NCBI GenBank assembly: GCA_902475535.1
Contig: CABRZR010000005.1
Span: 1-64,000 of the forward strand
Origin: QAMH01 sp900556425
GTDB lineage: Bacteria > Actinomycetota > Coriobacteriia > Coriobacteriales > QAMH01
Direction: 5' to 3'
Length of the DNA stretch: 64,000 nt
A program made the position numbers and the translations under genes. Shown here piece after piece: positions 41,704 through 49,586 of this stretch (positions are counted from its first letter, which is position 1; each line of letters begins with the position of its first letter). The notes beneath the pieces are model-generated. The model was not told the DNA's origin. It saw only the letters and a list, made by a program, of their open reading frames with translations, and searched no databases.

Positions 41704-43125
41704 TTATTCCCTACCATCCCAGCAATAGGTGCAGACCGTGGACGGATCGATGCCGATGGCCTCGAGCATGCCCGGCAGCGACTGGTAGCTCAGCGAATCG
41801 AAGCCCATCTCCTCGCAGATGGTCTTGAGCATGCAGGCGCCGCGCTCGGTCGTGGCATCGGCGTACTCGTCGAGATGCTCCTGGCCCTCGTCGCCCTCGA
41901 GCTGCTGAACGACACGCCGCGCGAGCAGGTCCATATCATCCTTGTTACGTGAGAAGGTAAGGTACTTGCACCCGTACATGATGGGCGGACAAGCGCTACG
42001 CATGTGCACTTCGGCTGCGCCAGCGTCATACAGGAAACTCACCGTTTCGCGCAATTGCGTGCCACGCACGATGGAGTCATCGACGAAGAGCAGCTTCTTG
42101 CCCTCGATGAGCTCCGGAACGGGAACGAGCTTCATCTTGGCAACACGGTTACGAATGGACTGGTCCTGCGGCATGAAGGAGCGCGGCCAGGTGGGCGTGT
42201 ACTTGATGAAGGGGCGCGCATAGGGCAAGCCCGATTCGTTGGAATAGCCGATACCATGCGCGACACCGGAATCAGGCACGCCACCAACGGAATCGACGTC
42301 GGGCAAGATGCCGCGCGCTTTCTCATCGCGTGCCATGATGGCACCATTGCGATTGCGTACGACCTCGACATTCTCTCCCTCGTACTTGGAATTGGGATAC
42401 CCGTAGTAAATCCATAGGAAGGCGCAGATCTTCATCTTGTCGCCTGGCTCCGCAAGCGTTCGATAGCCCTCGCAGCTTATGTCGACGATCTCTCCGGGGC
42501 CGAGTTCGTAATCGGTGATATAGCCAAGCTTCTCATAGGCAAATGACTCGAAGGAGGCACAGTAGCCATCGGCGTTTTTGCCGATGAGGATGGGCAGACG
42601 ACCCATCTTGTCACGCGCGGCGATGATATGCTCGTCATCGGTCATGATGAGGAGGGTGAGCGAACCGTCCACAACCTCCTGGGCGAACTTGATGCCCGCG
42701 ACGAAGTCCTCGCGCTGATTGATGAGCGCCGCGACGAGCTCGGTCGAGTTGACCTTACCCGAACTCATCGCCATGAACTGCCTGTCGCCCTTGGAGAAGT
42801 ACTCGTCAACGAGGTCGTCGGCATTGTTGATGCAGCCGATGGTCGTGATGGCAAAGACACCCAGATGCGAACGAACGAGCAAAGGCTGCGGATCGGTGTC
42901 GCTAATGCAGCCGATGCCGCAATTGCCATGGAACTTGGCAAGGTCATCCTCGAAGCGCGTGCGAAACGGGGTGTTTTCGATTGAGTGAATCTGACGCTGG
43001 AAACCATCCTCGTCGTGGAAGATCATTCCTGCTCTTCGCGTGCCGAGGTGCGAATGATAATCGACCGCAAAGAAGACGTCCAAGACGCAGTCGCGCTTTG
43101 ACGCCACACCGCAGAATCCACCCAT
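41704..43125 (-). CDS. purF: Amidophosphoribosyltransferase
   Basis: First committed step of purine synthesis: PRPP plus glutamine gives phosphoribosylamine. 473 residues from the ATG at 43125 (GGAAGGTAGG upstream; frame open to 43173). It begins MGGFCGVAS, so the class II amidotransferase nucleophile is Cys5 and a four-residue leader must be removed. Glutaminase landmarks GTRRAGM and FHGNCGIG; the PRPP site is LLFVDDSIVRGTQLRE (near 345). Cysteines in RSACPPIMYGCKY and the C-terminal CTYC could hold the [4Fe-4S] cluster of Bacillus-type PurF. Sequence is rather divergent from E. coli PurF. Confidence 0.85.
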   Translation of the reverse strand: MGGFCGVASKRDCVLDVFFAVDYHSHLGTRRAGMIFHDEDGFQRQIHSIENTPFRTRFEDDLAKFHGNCGIGCISDTDPQPLLVRSHLGVFAITTIGCINNADDLVDEYFSKGDRQFMAMSSGKVNSTELVAALINQREDFVAGIKFAQEVVDGSLTLLIMTDDEHIIAARDKMGRLPILIGKNADGYCASFESFAYEKLGYITDYELGPGEIVDISCEGYRTLAEPGDKMKICAFLWIYYGYPNSKYEGENVEVVRNRNGAIMARDEKARGILPDVDSVGGVPDSGVAHGIGYSNESGLPYARPFIKYTPTWPRSFMPQDQSIRNRVAKMKLVPVPELIEGKKLLFVDDSIVRGTQLRETVSFLYDAGAAEVHMRSACPPIMYGCKYLTFSRNKDDMDLLARRVVQQLEGDEGQEHLDEYADATTERGACMLKTICEEMGFDSLSYQSLPGMLEAIGIDPSTVCTYCWDGRE

Positions 43126-43191
43126 AATGCCTACCTTCCGTAGAATAGGATACGAACCGTGTTCGTGAGTCAATATAGCACGTGCAAACGC

Positions 43192-44553
43192 TCAGTATAT
43201 GACTTTAGCCGTATTGAAATGGTCGTAGTCACCATTGCTTCCCTTCACGCGCACGTTCACGCGAACGTCGTATGTTCCCTTCGCGTCGGGCGTGAACACG
43301 GCCGAACTCGCATCATCATAATCACGCACGAGTGTCCACTCGTCAGCATCGGCAGGCTTGGCAAGCATTTGGTATTCCACGTCAACATCCGCACCGGCAT
43401 AGGCATGCGCCTTGATTTCGATGCCGTCGCCCTTGGACGACGCGCTCACCTTCACGGCAGAGATGTAGTCAATCGTCGTGAGATACTCTTGCGGCGTGTA
43501 GAAGAGCGCGCTCGTATCTCCCCCGGCATCAAGCGTCTCCATAAAGGTGACGAAGGCGCGGCTGAACTTGTCGGCTCCCACGGCGTTAAGATGCTGGTTG
43601 TCGTAGAAATCCTCCGGCGTGATCTGGAGCAGGTCGGGTTTGGCGTAGACGAAGTCATAATAGGCAACGCCCATATCTGCCAGCATGTCGGACACGGCCT
43701 GCTGCGAATCCACATAGAACTGCCCGTAGCCGTGGATGTTGAAGACGGGGATGGGAACATTGACGACGATAAGCTCAATGTCATGATCGGCGCAGTAGGA
43801 GCATATCTCGCGCACGCCCGCGATGGCGGCCTCGTCAAAGGAGAGTGTCTCGATCTTCTCGAGTTCGCCGAAGAGAGCAACGTCCTTGCTGTTGTAATCG
43901 AGCTGCGCATACTTGTTGCCATAGCCCTTGCCAAAGTAGATCCAGCCCGGTTCCATCGCCTCGACTGCCGCCGCAACACTCGAGCCATCGAGTTTCGTCT
44001 CGATGTTGCGCTTGATTCCCGTAACGCCATCCTTCCAGGCTGGATGATTGGATATCCAGGGAAAGAGCATGTTGATTGACCCCGGTGCGCTCGCGGCACC
44101 CTTCTCCATGATAAGCCACGCAGCCGAGGAAAGGTACTCCGAGAGGCCGACGACGCGTCCGCGTTGCATAAGGTAGGCCGATCCCAGGTTCGGCGTCTCG
44201 TTGAGCTGCAGTGTCGTGAAGTCGAGCGTCATCACGACACGCTTGATACCGAAGCGCTCGTATGCACTCTGGATGCCAAGGTATGTCTCGTCGAGCTTTT
44301 GAAGCGGTGAGGCCATGTTGGCAGACGACGACCCGTATTCCTCATCGATGAGATTGGGGTTGAAGGAAGAAGCGGCGACGGAAGTGCCGATGTAGATCGT
44401 GTCAAGATCTTCGGTCTGGGCAAAATTGGTCCAGACCATGTTGCTCTTCGTTCCCTTGAGTTCGAGCGCAAAGTTAACGAGACCGAACAGACCAACCACG
44501 AGTGCGGCAACGAGAAGTGCGGAGAGGACCTTTTTGAGCCTAGAAGTTTGCAT
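43192..44553 (-). CDS. Secreted SGNH/AlgX-DltD-like acyltransferase partner with C-terminal Ig-like domain
   Basis: 453 residues with one N-terminal membrane anchor (about 9-30) and an extracytoplasmic body. The SGNH-type catalytic Ser is likely in YIGTSVAASSFNP (near 55-67) and the Asp/His pair in DFYDNQHLNAVGADKFS (near 320). The last 90 residues look like an added beta-sandwich (three-Tyr-like). The start ATG overlaps the end of the MBOAT gene by 14 bases. MBOAT plus SGNH pairs O-acylate cell-surface polymers (alginate AlgI/AlgJ, teichoic acid DltB/DltD); the acceptor here is unknown and no dltA/dltC genes are near. Confidence 0.75.
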   Translation of the reverse strand: MQTSRLKKVLSALLVAALVVGLFGLVNFALELKGTKSNMVWTNFAQTEDLDTIYIGTSVAASSFNPNLIDEEYGSSSANMASPLQKLDETYLGIQSAYERFGIKRVVMTLDFTTLQLNETPNLGSAYLMQRGRVVGLSEYLSSAAWLIMEKGAASAPGSINMLFPWISNHPAWKDGVTGIKRNIETKLDGSSVAAAVEAMEPGWIYFGKGYGNKYAQLDYNSKDVALFGELEKIETLSFDEAAIAGVREICSYCADHDIELIVVNVPIPVFNIHGYGQFYVDSQQAVSDMLADMGVAYYDFVYAKPDLLQITPEDFYDNQHLNAVGADKFSRAFVTFMETLDAGGDTSALFYTPQEYLTTIDYISAVKVSASSKGDGIEIKAHAYAGADVDVEYQMLAKPADADEWTLVRDYDDASSAVFTPDAKGTYDVRVNVRVKGSNGDYDHFNTAKVIY

Positions 44554-46123
44554 ACATGAAACCTCCAGACGACTGCACGAGCGTGAAGGAGAAGAGGATG
44601 AGCGCGACGAAGACGGCGTAGACGAGGAAGCGCACGACGAGCGGCGCCGCCAAGATGCGCCCCTTCACGTCAATGCCGCGCTCAGACATGACGCTGACGG
44701 CAAACAGAATGAGGCACGACACAGCGGCAAGCAAGATGCAGAGCGTGAAGTTTGCCGTTGGATGCAGTTGAAGATAGGGCACGAAGTTGGCAGGCTGGAA
44801 ATTGAAGAGCGTGTTGTAGAACGCAATGGGCAAATCGTCTGCATGCATGAGACGATCGAAGTAATAGCCGATGCATACGAGAATGAAGGTGCGTATGATC
44901 CTGAACACGTGATACGGCGCAGATTCGACGTTGATCTTGAGCTTTTCAATAAGCCAGGTGAACAACGGCCGTGCCAAATCGGCAGAGGCGATGAGCAAAC
45001 CGTTATAGAGACCCCAGAAGATATAGTGCATCTCGGCACCGTGCCAGAGGCCCACGAGGAAGAACACGACGATGTTGGCAAGGCAACCGGCAATGGTGCG
45101 ACCCACATGTTTGCTGATGTGTGTCGTTGCCCACGCGGTGAGCGCCTTCATGGACGGACGCAAAGCCATCGGATAGAAGACATAGTCGCGCATCCAGGCA
45201 CCGAGCGTGATGTGCCAACGATGCCAGAAATCGGCAATGGAAATCGAGAAATAGGGTTGACGGAAGTTCTCGGCCATTTTGATGCCGAAAAGCTGCGAAA
45301 CACCGCGCACCATATCGATGCCACCCGAGAAATCCGCGTATTGGTAAATCGCATACAAGAAGATGCCATAGACGATGATGCTTCCCGGCGTGGAAGCATC
45401 GATTGAGTCCAGCGCGCTCGACACGCTCCCAACGAGCACGTCGGCAATCGCATACTTCTTGAAAATGCCGTATCCAATGAGCAAAAGCGCCCTGCGCACA
45501 TTGTAGATGTCGAAACGATGAGGCTCGTAGAGCTGCGTTGCCAGCGCATCGAAGCGATTAATGGGACCTTGAATGAGCTGGGGAAAGTACGAGACGAAGA
45601 GCAGGAAGCGCGCAAAATTGCGCTCGGGAGGATACTTGCCGAAGTAACAGTCGATGATGTAGCCGATGGATTGGAACGTGTAGAAGGAAATGCCAAGCGG
45701 CAAGAGCAAATGGGATGCAAGGAAACCGTCGGCGGCCCCGAACATGCCGAGTATGACGTTCCAATACTTGATGTAGCTCAGGATGCCGAAGTTGAGCAGC
45801 ATGACGAGAAGCAGGAACACCCACTTGCGATGCTTGATGCTCTGCTTGATCGCCTTCTTTGCCGCACGGTCGGACGCATCCTTCTTGAGTTCTTTCTCGA
45901 GCTGGTCGAGCTTGTCGAAACGCAAACCCACCAGCCAGACCGAAATCGCGGTAACGCCGATGAATGCGAGGTTCTCCCAACCGGAGAAGAGGTAGAAGCC
46001 GAGACTGCCCACGAGCAGAACGATCCATTGCGAGCCGCGATGACGCGTTCGTCCGACCATGAAGTAGACGACGATCATGAGCAGCAAGAAGCTCACGAAT
46101 TGTAACGAGTAGAGCTGGGTCAA
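44540..46123 (-). CDS. MBOAT-family membrane O-acyltransferase (AlgI/DltB-like)
   Basis: 527 residues with about eleven membrane segments. The MBOAT signature is clear: HRWHITLGAWMRDYVFYPM (near residue 300), then the catalytic histidine in VGLWHGAEMHYIFWGLYNG (near 365). PLGISFYTFQSIGYIIDCYFGK near 150 is typical of AlgI. It moves an acyl group from a cytoplasmic donor across the membrane to the SGNH partner encoded next. Start is a TTG at 46123 with GGAG five bases before; no better ATG is in frame near the expected N-terminus. Alone with its partner, so the decorated polymer is unknown. Confidence 0.85.
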   Translation of the reverse strand: MTQLYSLQFVSFLLLMIVVYFMVGRTRHRGSQWIVLLVGSLGFYLFSGWENLAFIGVTAISVWLVGLRFDKLDQLEKELKKDASDRAAKKAIKQSIKHRKWVFLLLVMLLNFGILSYIKYWNVILGMFGAADGFLASHLLLPLGISFYTFQSIGYIIDCYFGKYPPERNFARFLLFVSYFPQLIQGPINRFDALATQLYEPHRFDIYNVRRALLLIGYGIFKKYAIADVLVGSVSSALDSIDASTPGSIIVYGIFLYAIYQYADFSGGIDMVRGVSQLFGIKMAENFRQPYFSISIADFWHRWHITLGAWMRDYVFYPMALRPSMKALTAWATTHISKHVGRTIAGCLANIVVFFLVGLWHGAEMHYIFWGLYNGLLIASADLARPLFTWLIEKLKINVESAPYHVFRIIRTFILVCIGYYFDRLMHADDLPIAFYNTLFNFQPANFVPYLQLHPTANFTLCILLAAVSCLILFAVSVMSERGIDVKGRILAAPLVVRFLVYAVFVALILFSFTLVQSSGGFMYANF

Positions 46124-46170
46124 CGCGTCTCCATACGCATGCGGTCAAGAATCCATGCAAGCACGCTGCT

Positions 46171-46228
46171 TCGCTTCGATGGTCGCTTCCCGACAGCCCG
46201 CTTCGCGGTCTTTACGGCTCGCTCCCTT
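46171..46228 (+). repeat. Intergenic repeat family B, copy 1
   Basis: 58 bases, 56 identical to the reverse complement of 58172-58229 (differences at 46180 and 46219). Contains short stems GTCG/CGAC and CCGC-TTC-GCGG. It lies 48 bp upstream of the MBOAT start in a 203-bp gap with no gene. Confidence 0.85.
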
Positions 46229-46326
46229 AGACCTCAGCTCATCAGCTCGCCTGCATAATGTTCATTCCGCAAGTGACGAATACAAAACCGCACCATTGTA
46301 ACGCAACGTTTTTTGTACGATGTGGA

Positions 46327-47319
46327 TTATTCGCGGCCCAAACCCCGTTCGTGACGTTCACGCGCCTCGGCATCGTAGCGCTGAATGTAGCGAACGTCGA
46401 TGAGCTCGGCAACGATGGCGATAGCGAGTTCGGCCGGTGTCTTGGCGCCGAACTTGAGCCCGATGGGACGCTTGACATGTTCCCACTGCGCATCGGTGAG
46501 GCCAGCAGCCCTCACGATCTCGTAAACGGTGCTGTTCTTGCCAGCGCAACCCATCATGCCCACGTAGTGCGCGTTGCATCGCTCGGCCCATATGCAACAC
46601 TCGGGATCGTACATGTGACCTCGCGTTAGGACGCAAACGTAATCGGCAGGGCTCGCAGCATACTCATCAAGTGCCGAGAAGTCCTCTGTAGGCAGCAGGA
46701 TACGCTCGACATCGGGAAAACGCCGCTCGTTGAGATATGCCGCGTCGTTATCGACAACGATGACATCGAAGCCAACGTGCGAGGCAAGTTTCGCGAGCTC
46801 GACGGCAACGTCCGAAGCACCAAGCAACCAGACGCGCACGGGATCGAAGAGCGCGACGCTCGCCCAGGTGAGGCCCTCGAATTGCTCGTTGTGCATGGAA
46901 GGACCGCGCGTGACATCCTTCATCTGGAAGACGTCACGGTCGGAAACAGGGCGTGAGCAGACGATTTCCTTGGCATCGTTGCAGAAGAAGAGCAGCGGCT
47001 CGCCATCAAGGGAACCGGTGTCACCGTACTTCTTGGTGACGGCATTATCGACATTGTTCACGGCAAGGGCAGCATCGTAGACGACCTTGAAGCCGAGCCA
47101 GGCGAGTTCCTCATCGTCAATGGCGCGCACGGCGCGCTCGAGCGTGGGGATATCCGCCATCGTCAACGAGGCCATGATGCTATCGAGGGATGCAGACGAC
47201 ATATGCGCGTTACCACGCGTGGCGTCTTCGCTGAATGCAGGAACATCCTCCGTGGTGAAGACTGGCGTCTTCCCGAGTTCCAATGCCTCGATTGCTGCAA
47301 GAATCGTTTTCTTGTTCAT
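46327..47319 (-). CDS. XdhC/CoxI-family molybdenum-cofactor maturation protein
   Basis: 330 residues. The C-terminal two thirds are the XdhC Rossmann domain: VRVWLLGASDVAVELAKLASHVGFDVIVVD (only the core GASDVAVELAKLA is needed to see it), FPDVERI, ADYVCVLTRGHMYDPECC and YVGMMGCAGKN, ending in GLKFGAKTPAELAIAIVAELI. XdhC binds molybdopterin and helps sulfurate and insert it into xanthine-dehydrogenase-type hydroxylases. No hydroxylase is nearby; a NifX-like protein is encoded next. ATG at 47319 has AGGGAGG. The N-terminal 130 residues are variable. Confidence 0.8.
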   Translation of the reverse strand: MNKKTILAAIEALELGKTPVFTTEDVPAFSEDATRGNAHMSSASLDSIMASLTMADIPTLERAVRAIDDEELAWLGFKVVYDAALAVNNVDNAVTKKYGDTGSLDGEPLLFFCNDAKEIVCSRPVSDRDVFQMKDVTRGPSMHNEQFEGLTWASVALFDPVRVWLLGASDVAVELAKLASHVGFDVIVVDNDAAYLNERRFPDVERILLPTEDFSALDEYAASPADYVCVLTRGHMYDPECCIWAERCNAHYVGMMGCAGKNSTVYEIVRAAGLTDAQWEHVKRPIGLKFGAKTPAELAIAIVAELIDVRYIQRYDAEARERHERGLGRE

Positions 47320-47381
47320 GCTACCTCCCTGAATAGAATCGCGACGGATATATTATACTTTTAGAGAGATAGTATCGAGCC

Positions 47382-47573
47382 CTAGAAGGTGTAGCCCGTC
47401 CCGTGAATCACGGGACCATCATAGGGATAGAAGCAGCCATCCTCGTAGCTGAACTTCTCCTTGGTCTCGGGAAGCCACCAGATCTTCATGGTGTCGGGGG
47501 TGTAACCAAAGGGCTCGCAGGAGATGGATTCGCCATCGTGTTCGCCACCGTAGACAATGCCCATGCGCTCCAT
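47382..47573 (-). CDS. Small hypothetical protein
   Basis: 63 residues, no cysteine pair, no membrane segment, rich in Tyr, Gly and Pro; I do not recognise it. The GC pattern looks coding and it lies 33 bp after the NifX-like gene on the same strand. A run of eight G on the sense strand (47581-47588) occupies the ribosome-site position eight bases before the ATG, so its translation could vary with tract length. Confidence 0.5.
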   Translation of the reverse strand: MERMGIVYGGEHDGESISCEPFGYTPDTMKIWWLPETKEKFSYEDGCFYPYDGPVIHGTGYTF

Positions 47574-47606
47574 ACGGCTACCCCCCCCTATGCACCCACT
47601 CAGGAC

Positions 47607-47978
47607 CTAGTGATGGCAGGTGTTGTCAGCCGTCATCTTCTCGACCTTGCCCTGCGCGATGAGCTCGGCCACGTCGCCCACCTTGGGCGTCTCGTTCTCG
47701 AAATAGACGTCGATTCCCGCCTCGGTAAAGCCCATGAACGGACGCATGCCCATGCCAGCGGCGACAATCGCATCGGCCCCTGCGTCGGAAAGCAGCATGA
47801 CCGGACGCATGCAACCGCCTTCCTCATGAGGCGGGTTGTCGATGTTCTCAACCGAGGCGATCTGACCATTCTCGATGGTGATGAGGGTAAAGCAATCGCA
47901 TTTGCCAAAGTGGCCGCTGCGCTCGGAATCAAGGCCGGCCTGGCCCATGGTCGGAACTGCAAGCTTGATCGTGCTCAT
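47607..47978 (-). CDS. NifX/NifB-type iron-molybdenum cluster-binding domain protein
   Basis: 123 residues of the dinitrogenase iron-molybdenum cofactor family (small ferredoxin-like alpha/beta domain). Typical features are the N-terminal KLAVPT strand, SGHFGKCDCFTLI (potential metal ligands His and Cys), NPPHEEGGC and the GADAIVAAGMGMRPFMGF loop. Stand-alone members occur widely in anaerobes without nitrogenase and may carry Fe-S or Mo clusters. Position beside XdhC suggests molybdenum-enzyme maturation, perhaps for the molybdoenzyme family so common in this lineage (inference). Confidence 0.85.
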   Translation of the reverse strand: MSTIKLAVPTMGQAGLDSERSGHFGKCDCFTLITIENGQIASVENIDNPPHEEGGCMRPVMLLSDAGADAIVAAGMGMRPFMGFTEAGIDVYFENETPKVGDVAELIAQGKVEKMTADNTCHH

Positions 47979-48081
47979 AATCTCTGCTCCTGATCGACGT
48001 GTGTATGTTCGCTCACAAGTATAGGTTGAGATGCGTCACGTAAATCAACAGTTCAGTTGCATATGCATATACGGCACGCTG

Positions 48082-49563
48082 TCAGCCTTCGCTTGCACTG
48101 CCCGCGACGCCGTATTCGAGCAGTTCGTCGACGGTCACGAAACGATAGCCCTGCTCCTTGAGCTGCGGAAGCGCGATGCGGAGAGCCTCGACAGTCTGAC
48201 TGCGGTCGCCTCCCCCATCGTGCATGAGCACGATCTGTCCTGGCTGCACCGAGAGTATGCGCTGCACGATCGTGTCGACGCCGGGGCGGCTCCAGTCGAG
48301 CGTGTCGACATCCCAGCCGAATTCGGCCGTAACGTGCGAGGCGAGCGTTTCGACCATCGGCCCGTAGTAATTGCCGCCCGGAGCGCGCATCACGCGGCTT
48401 ACCTGGTAGCCGAGCACGTCTTCGATGGCCTTGAAGCCCTTGGTCACCTCGGCGATTTGCTCGTCCGTCGACATGAGCGTCATGTTAACGCCCTGGCCCG
48501 AGCCATCCGCATGATCGTAGGAATGCGTCGCGATCTGATTGCCTGCATCGGCGATTTGCTTGAGTACCGTTGCATTGTCCTTGCATTGGTTTCCGATGAC
48601 GAAGAAGGTGGCATGGGCATCGTTGTCGTTAAGGATGTCGAGTATCTCGCGTGAGCTTTCAGGCCATGGGCCATCGTCAAAGGTCAGTGCAATGACCTTT
48701 TCGCCCTTGGTATCGGGCGAATACGCCGTGAATCCCGAGTTGACAGGTTGCTCGACGACGCTCGTCACCGTCTTGCCCGAAACCTTGCCCGTGCGCACCG
48801 CCTGAACGCCATCGACGCCTGCCGAATACAAATGCACGGAACCGCGATAGTACGAATCGGGCGTCGCCGTCATCGTGGACGCCTCATAGGGCAGGCGCGT
48901 CGTCGTTTCCTCGTATTCCTCGGTCACGTCGTCTCCGTTTTCTATGACGATGACGTCGTCCTTCGAGACGCGCGCCTGCGGATCGCTCGTCGCCTCGCCA
49001 TTGATCGTGGCCGAGAGGAGATTTCCCTCCCCCGCCTTGGCGATGCTGCCATCAACGGCGAGAAGGTCTCCTGCGACAGGCGCGGCATGCCCGTCATCGA
49101 CAATCTTCTGGAGCGTCGCGTTTGCCGGAACGCTCACGGTCTTGCCGTTCACGCTCACATCGTACATGGGCGGGAAGAAAACAAGCCAGACGGCGACCGC
49201 GATGGCGATGAGCACGAGCGCGATGATCACGATGAAGCGCTTGCTACCATGCTTTTGGAAGGCAGCGGCATTGCCGGTCGAAAGCGAATACGATGCCGCT
49301 CCGCTTGCATAGGTATTGCGTCGGTGCGATTGCACCTGCATGTAGGGCGCATCCTGGTGAACGGGACGACGCGATGAAGAGCTCCGTTGCTGCGATCGTT
49401 GGGAATTGGCAGGATACGGGCTCTCCTGACGGGTCACACGCGGACGGGACGCACGGCGTTGGCTCGCTTCGGGCGCATCATCATATGAACGGGCCCTGTA
49501 GCGATCGCGCGAGTAGTGATTTACGTTGTCTGACGAAGACCCTCTCGTCCCGTTGTTTTGCAC
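48082..49563 (-). CDS. Membrane-anchored polysaccharide deacetylase (NodB domain)
   Basis: 493 residues from the GTG at 49563 (GGAGGT seven bases before; frame open to 49647). A long Ser/Arg/Gln-rich cytoplasmic or disordered N-terminus (1-105) leads to one membrane helix (about 108-130), a small beta-rich region with ubiquitin/YabE-like repeats (140-230), and a NodB deacetylase domain (about 290-480). Active-site motifs: TFDDGPWP, HSYDHADGSG, RAPGGNYYG, DTLDWSRPG and VLMHDGGGDR. Likely removes acetyl groups from peptidoglycan or surface glycans, giving lysozyme resistance in other species. Confidence 0.85.
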   Translation of the reverse strand: MQNNGTRGSSSDNVNHYSRDRYRARSYDDAPEASQRRASRPRVTRQESPYPANSQRSQQRSSSSRRPVHQDAPYMQVQSHRRNTYASGAASYSLSTGNAAAFQKHGSKRFIVIIALVLIAIAVAVWLVFFPPMYDVSVNGKTVSVPANATLQKIVDDGHAAPVAGDLLAVDGSIAKAGEGNLLSATINGEATSDPQARVSKDDVIVIENGDDVTEEYEETTTRLPYEASTMTATPDSYYRGSVHLYSAGVDGVQAVRTGKVSGKTVTSVVEQPVNSGFTAYSPDTKGEKVIALTFDDGPWPESSREILDILNDNDAHATFFVIGNQCKDNATVLKQIADAGNQIATHSYDHADGSGQGVNMTLMSTDEQIAEVTKGFKAIEDVLGYQVSRVMRAPGGNYYGPMVETLASHVTAEFGWDVDTLDWSRPGVDTIVQRILSVQPGQIVLMHDGGGDRSQTVEALRIALPQLKEQGYRFVTVDELLEYGVAGSASEG

Positions 49564-49586
49564 GTCTAACCTCCGATAATGCCGCT

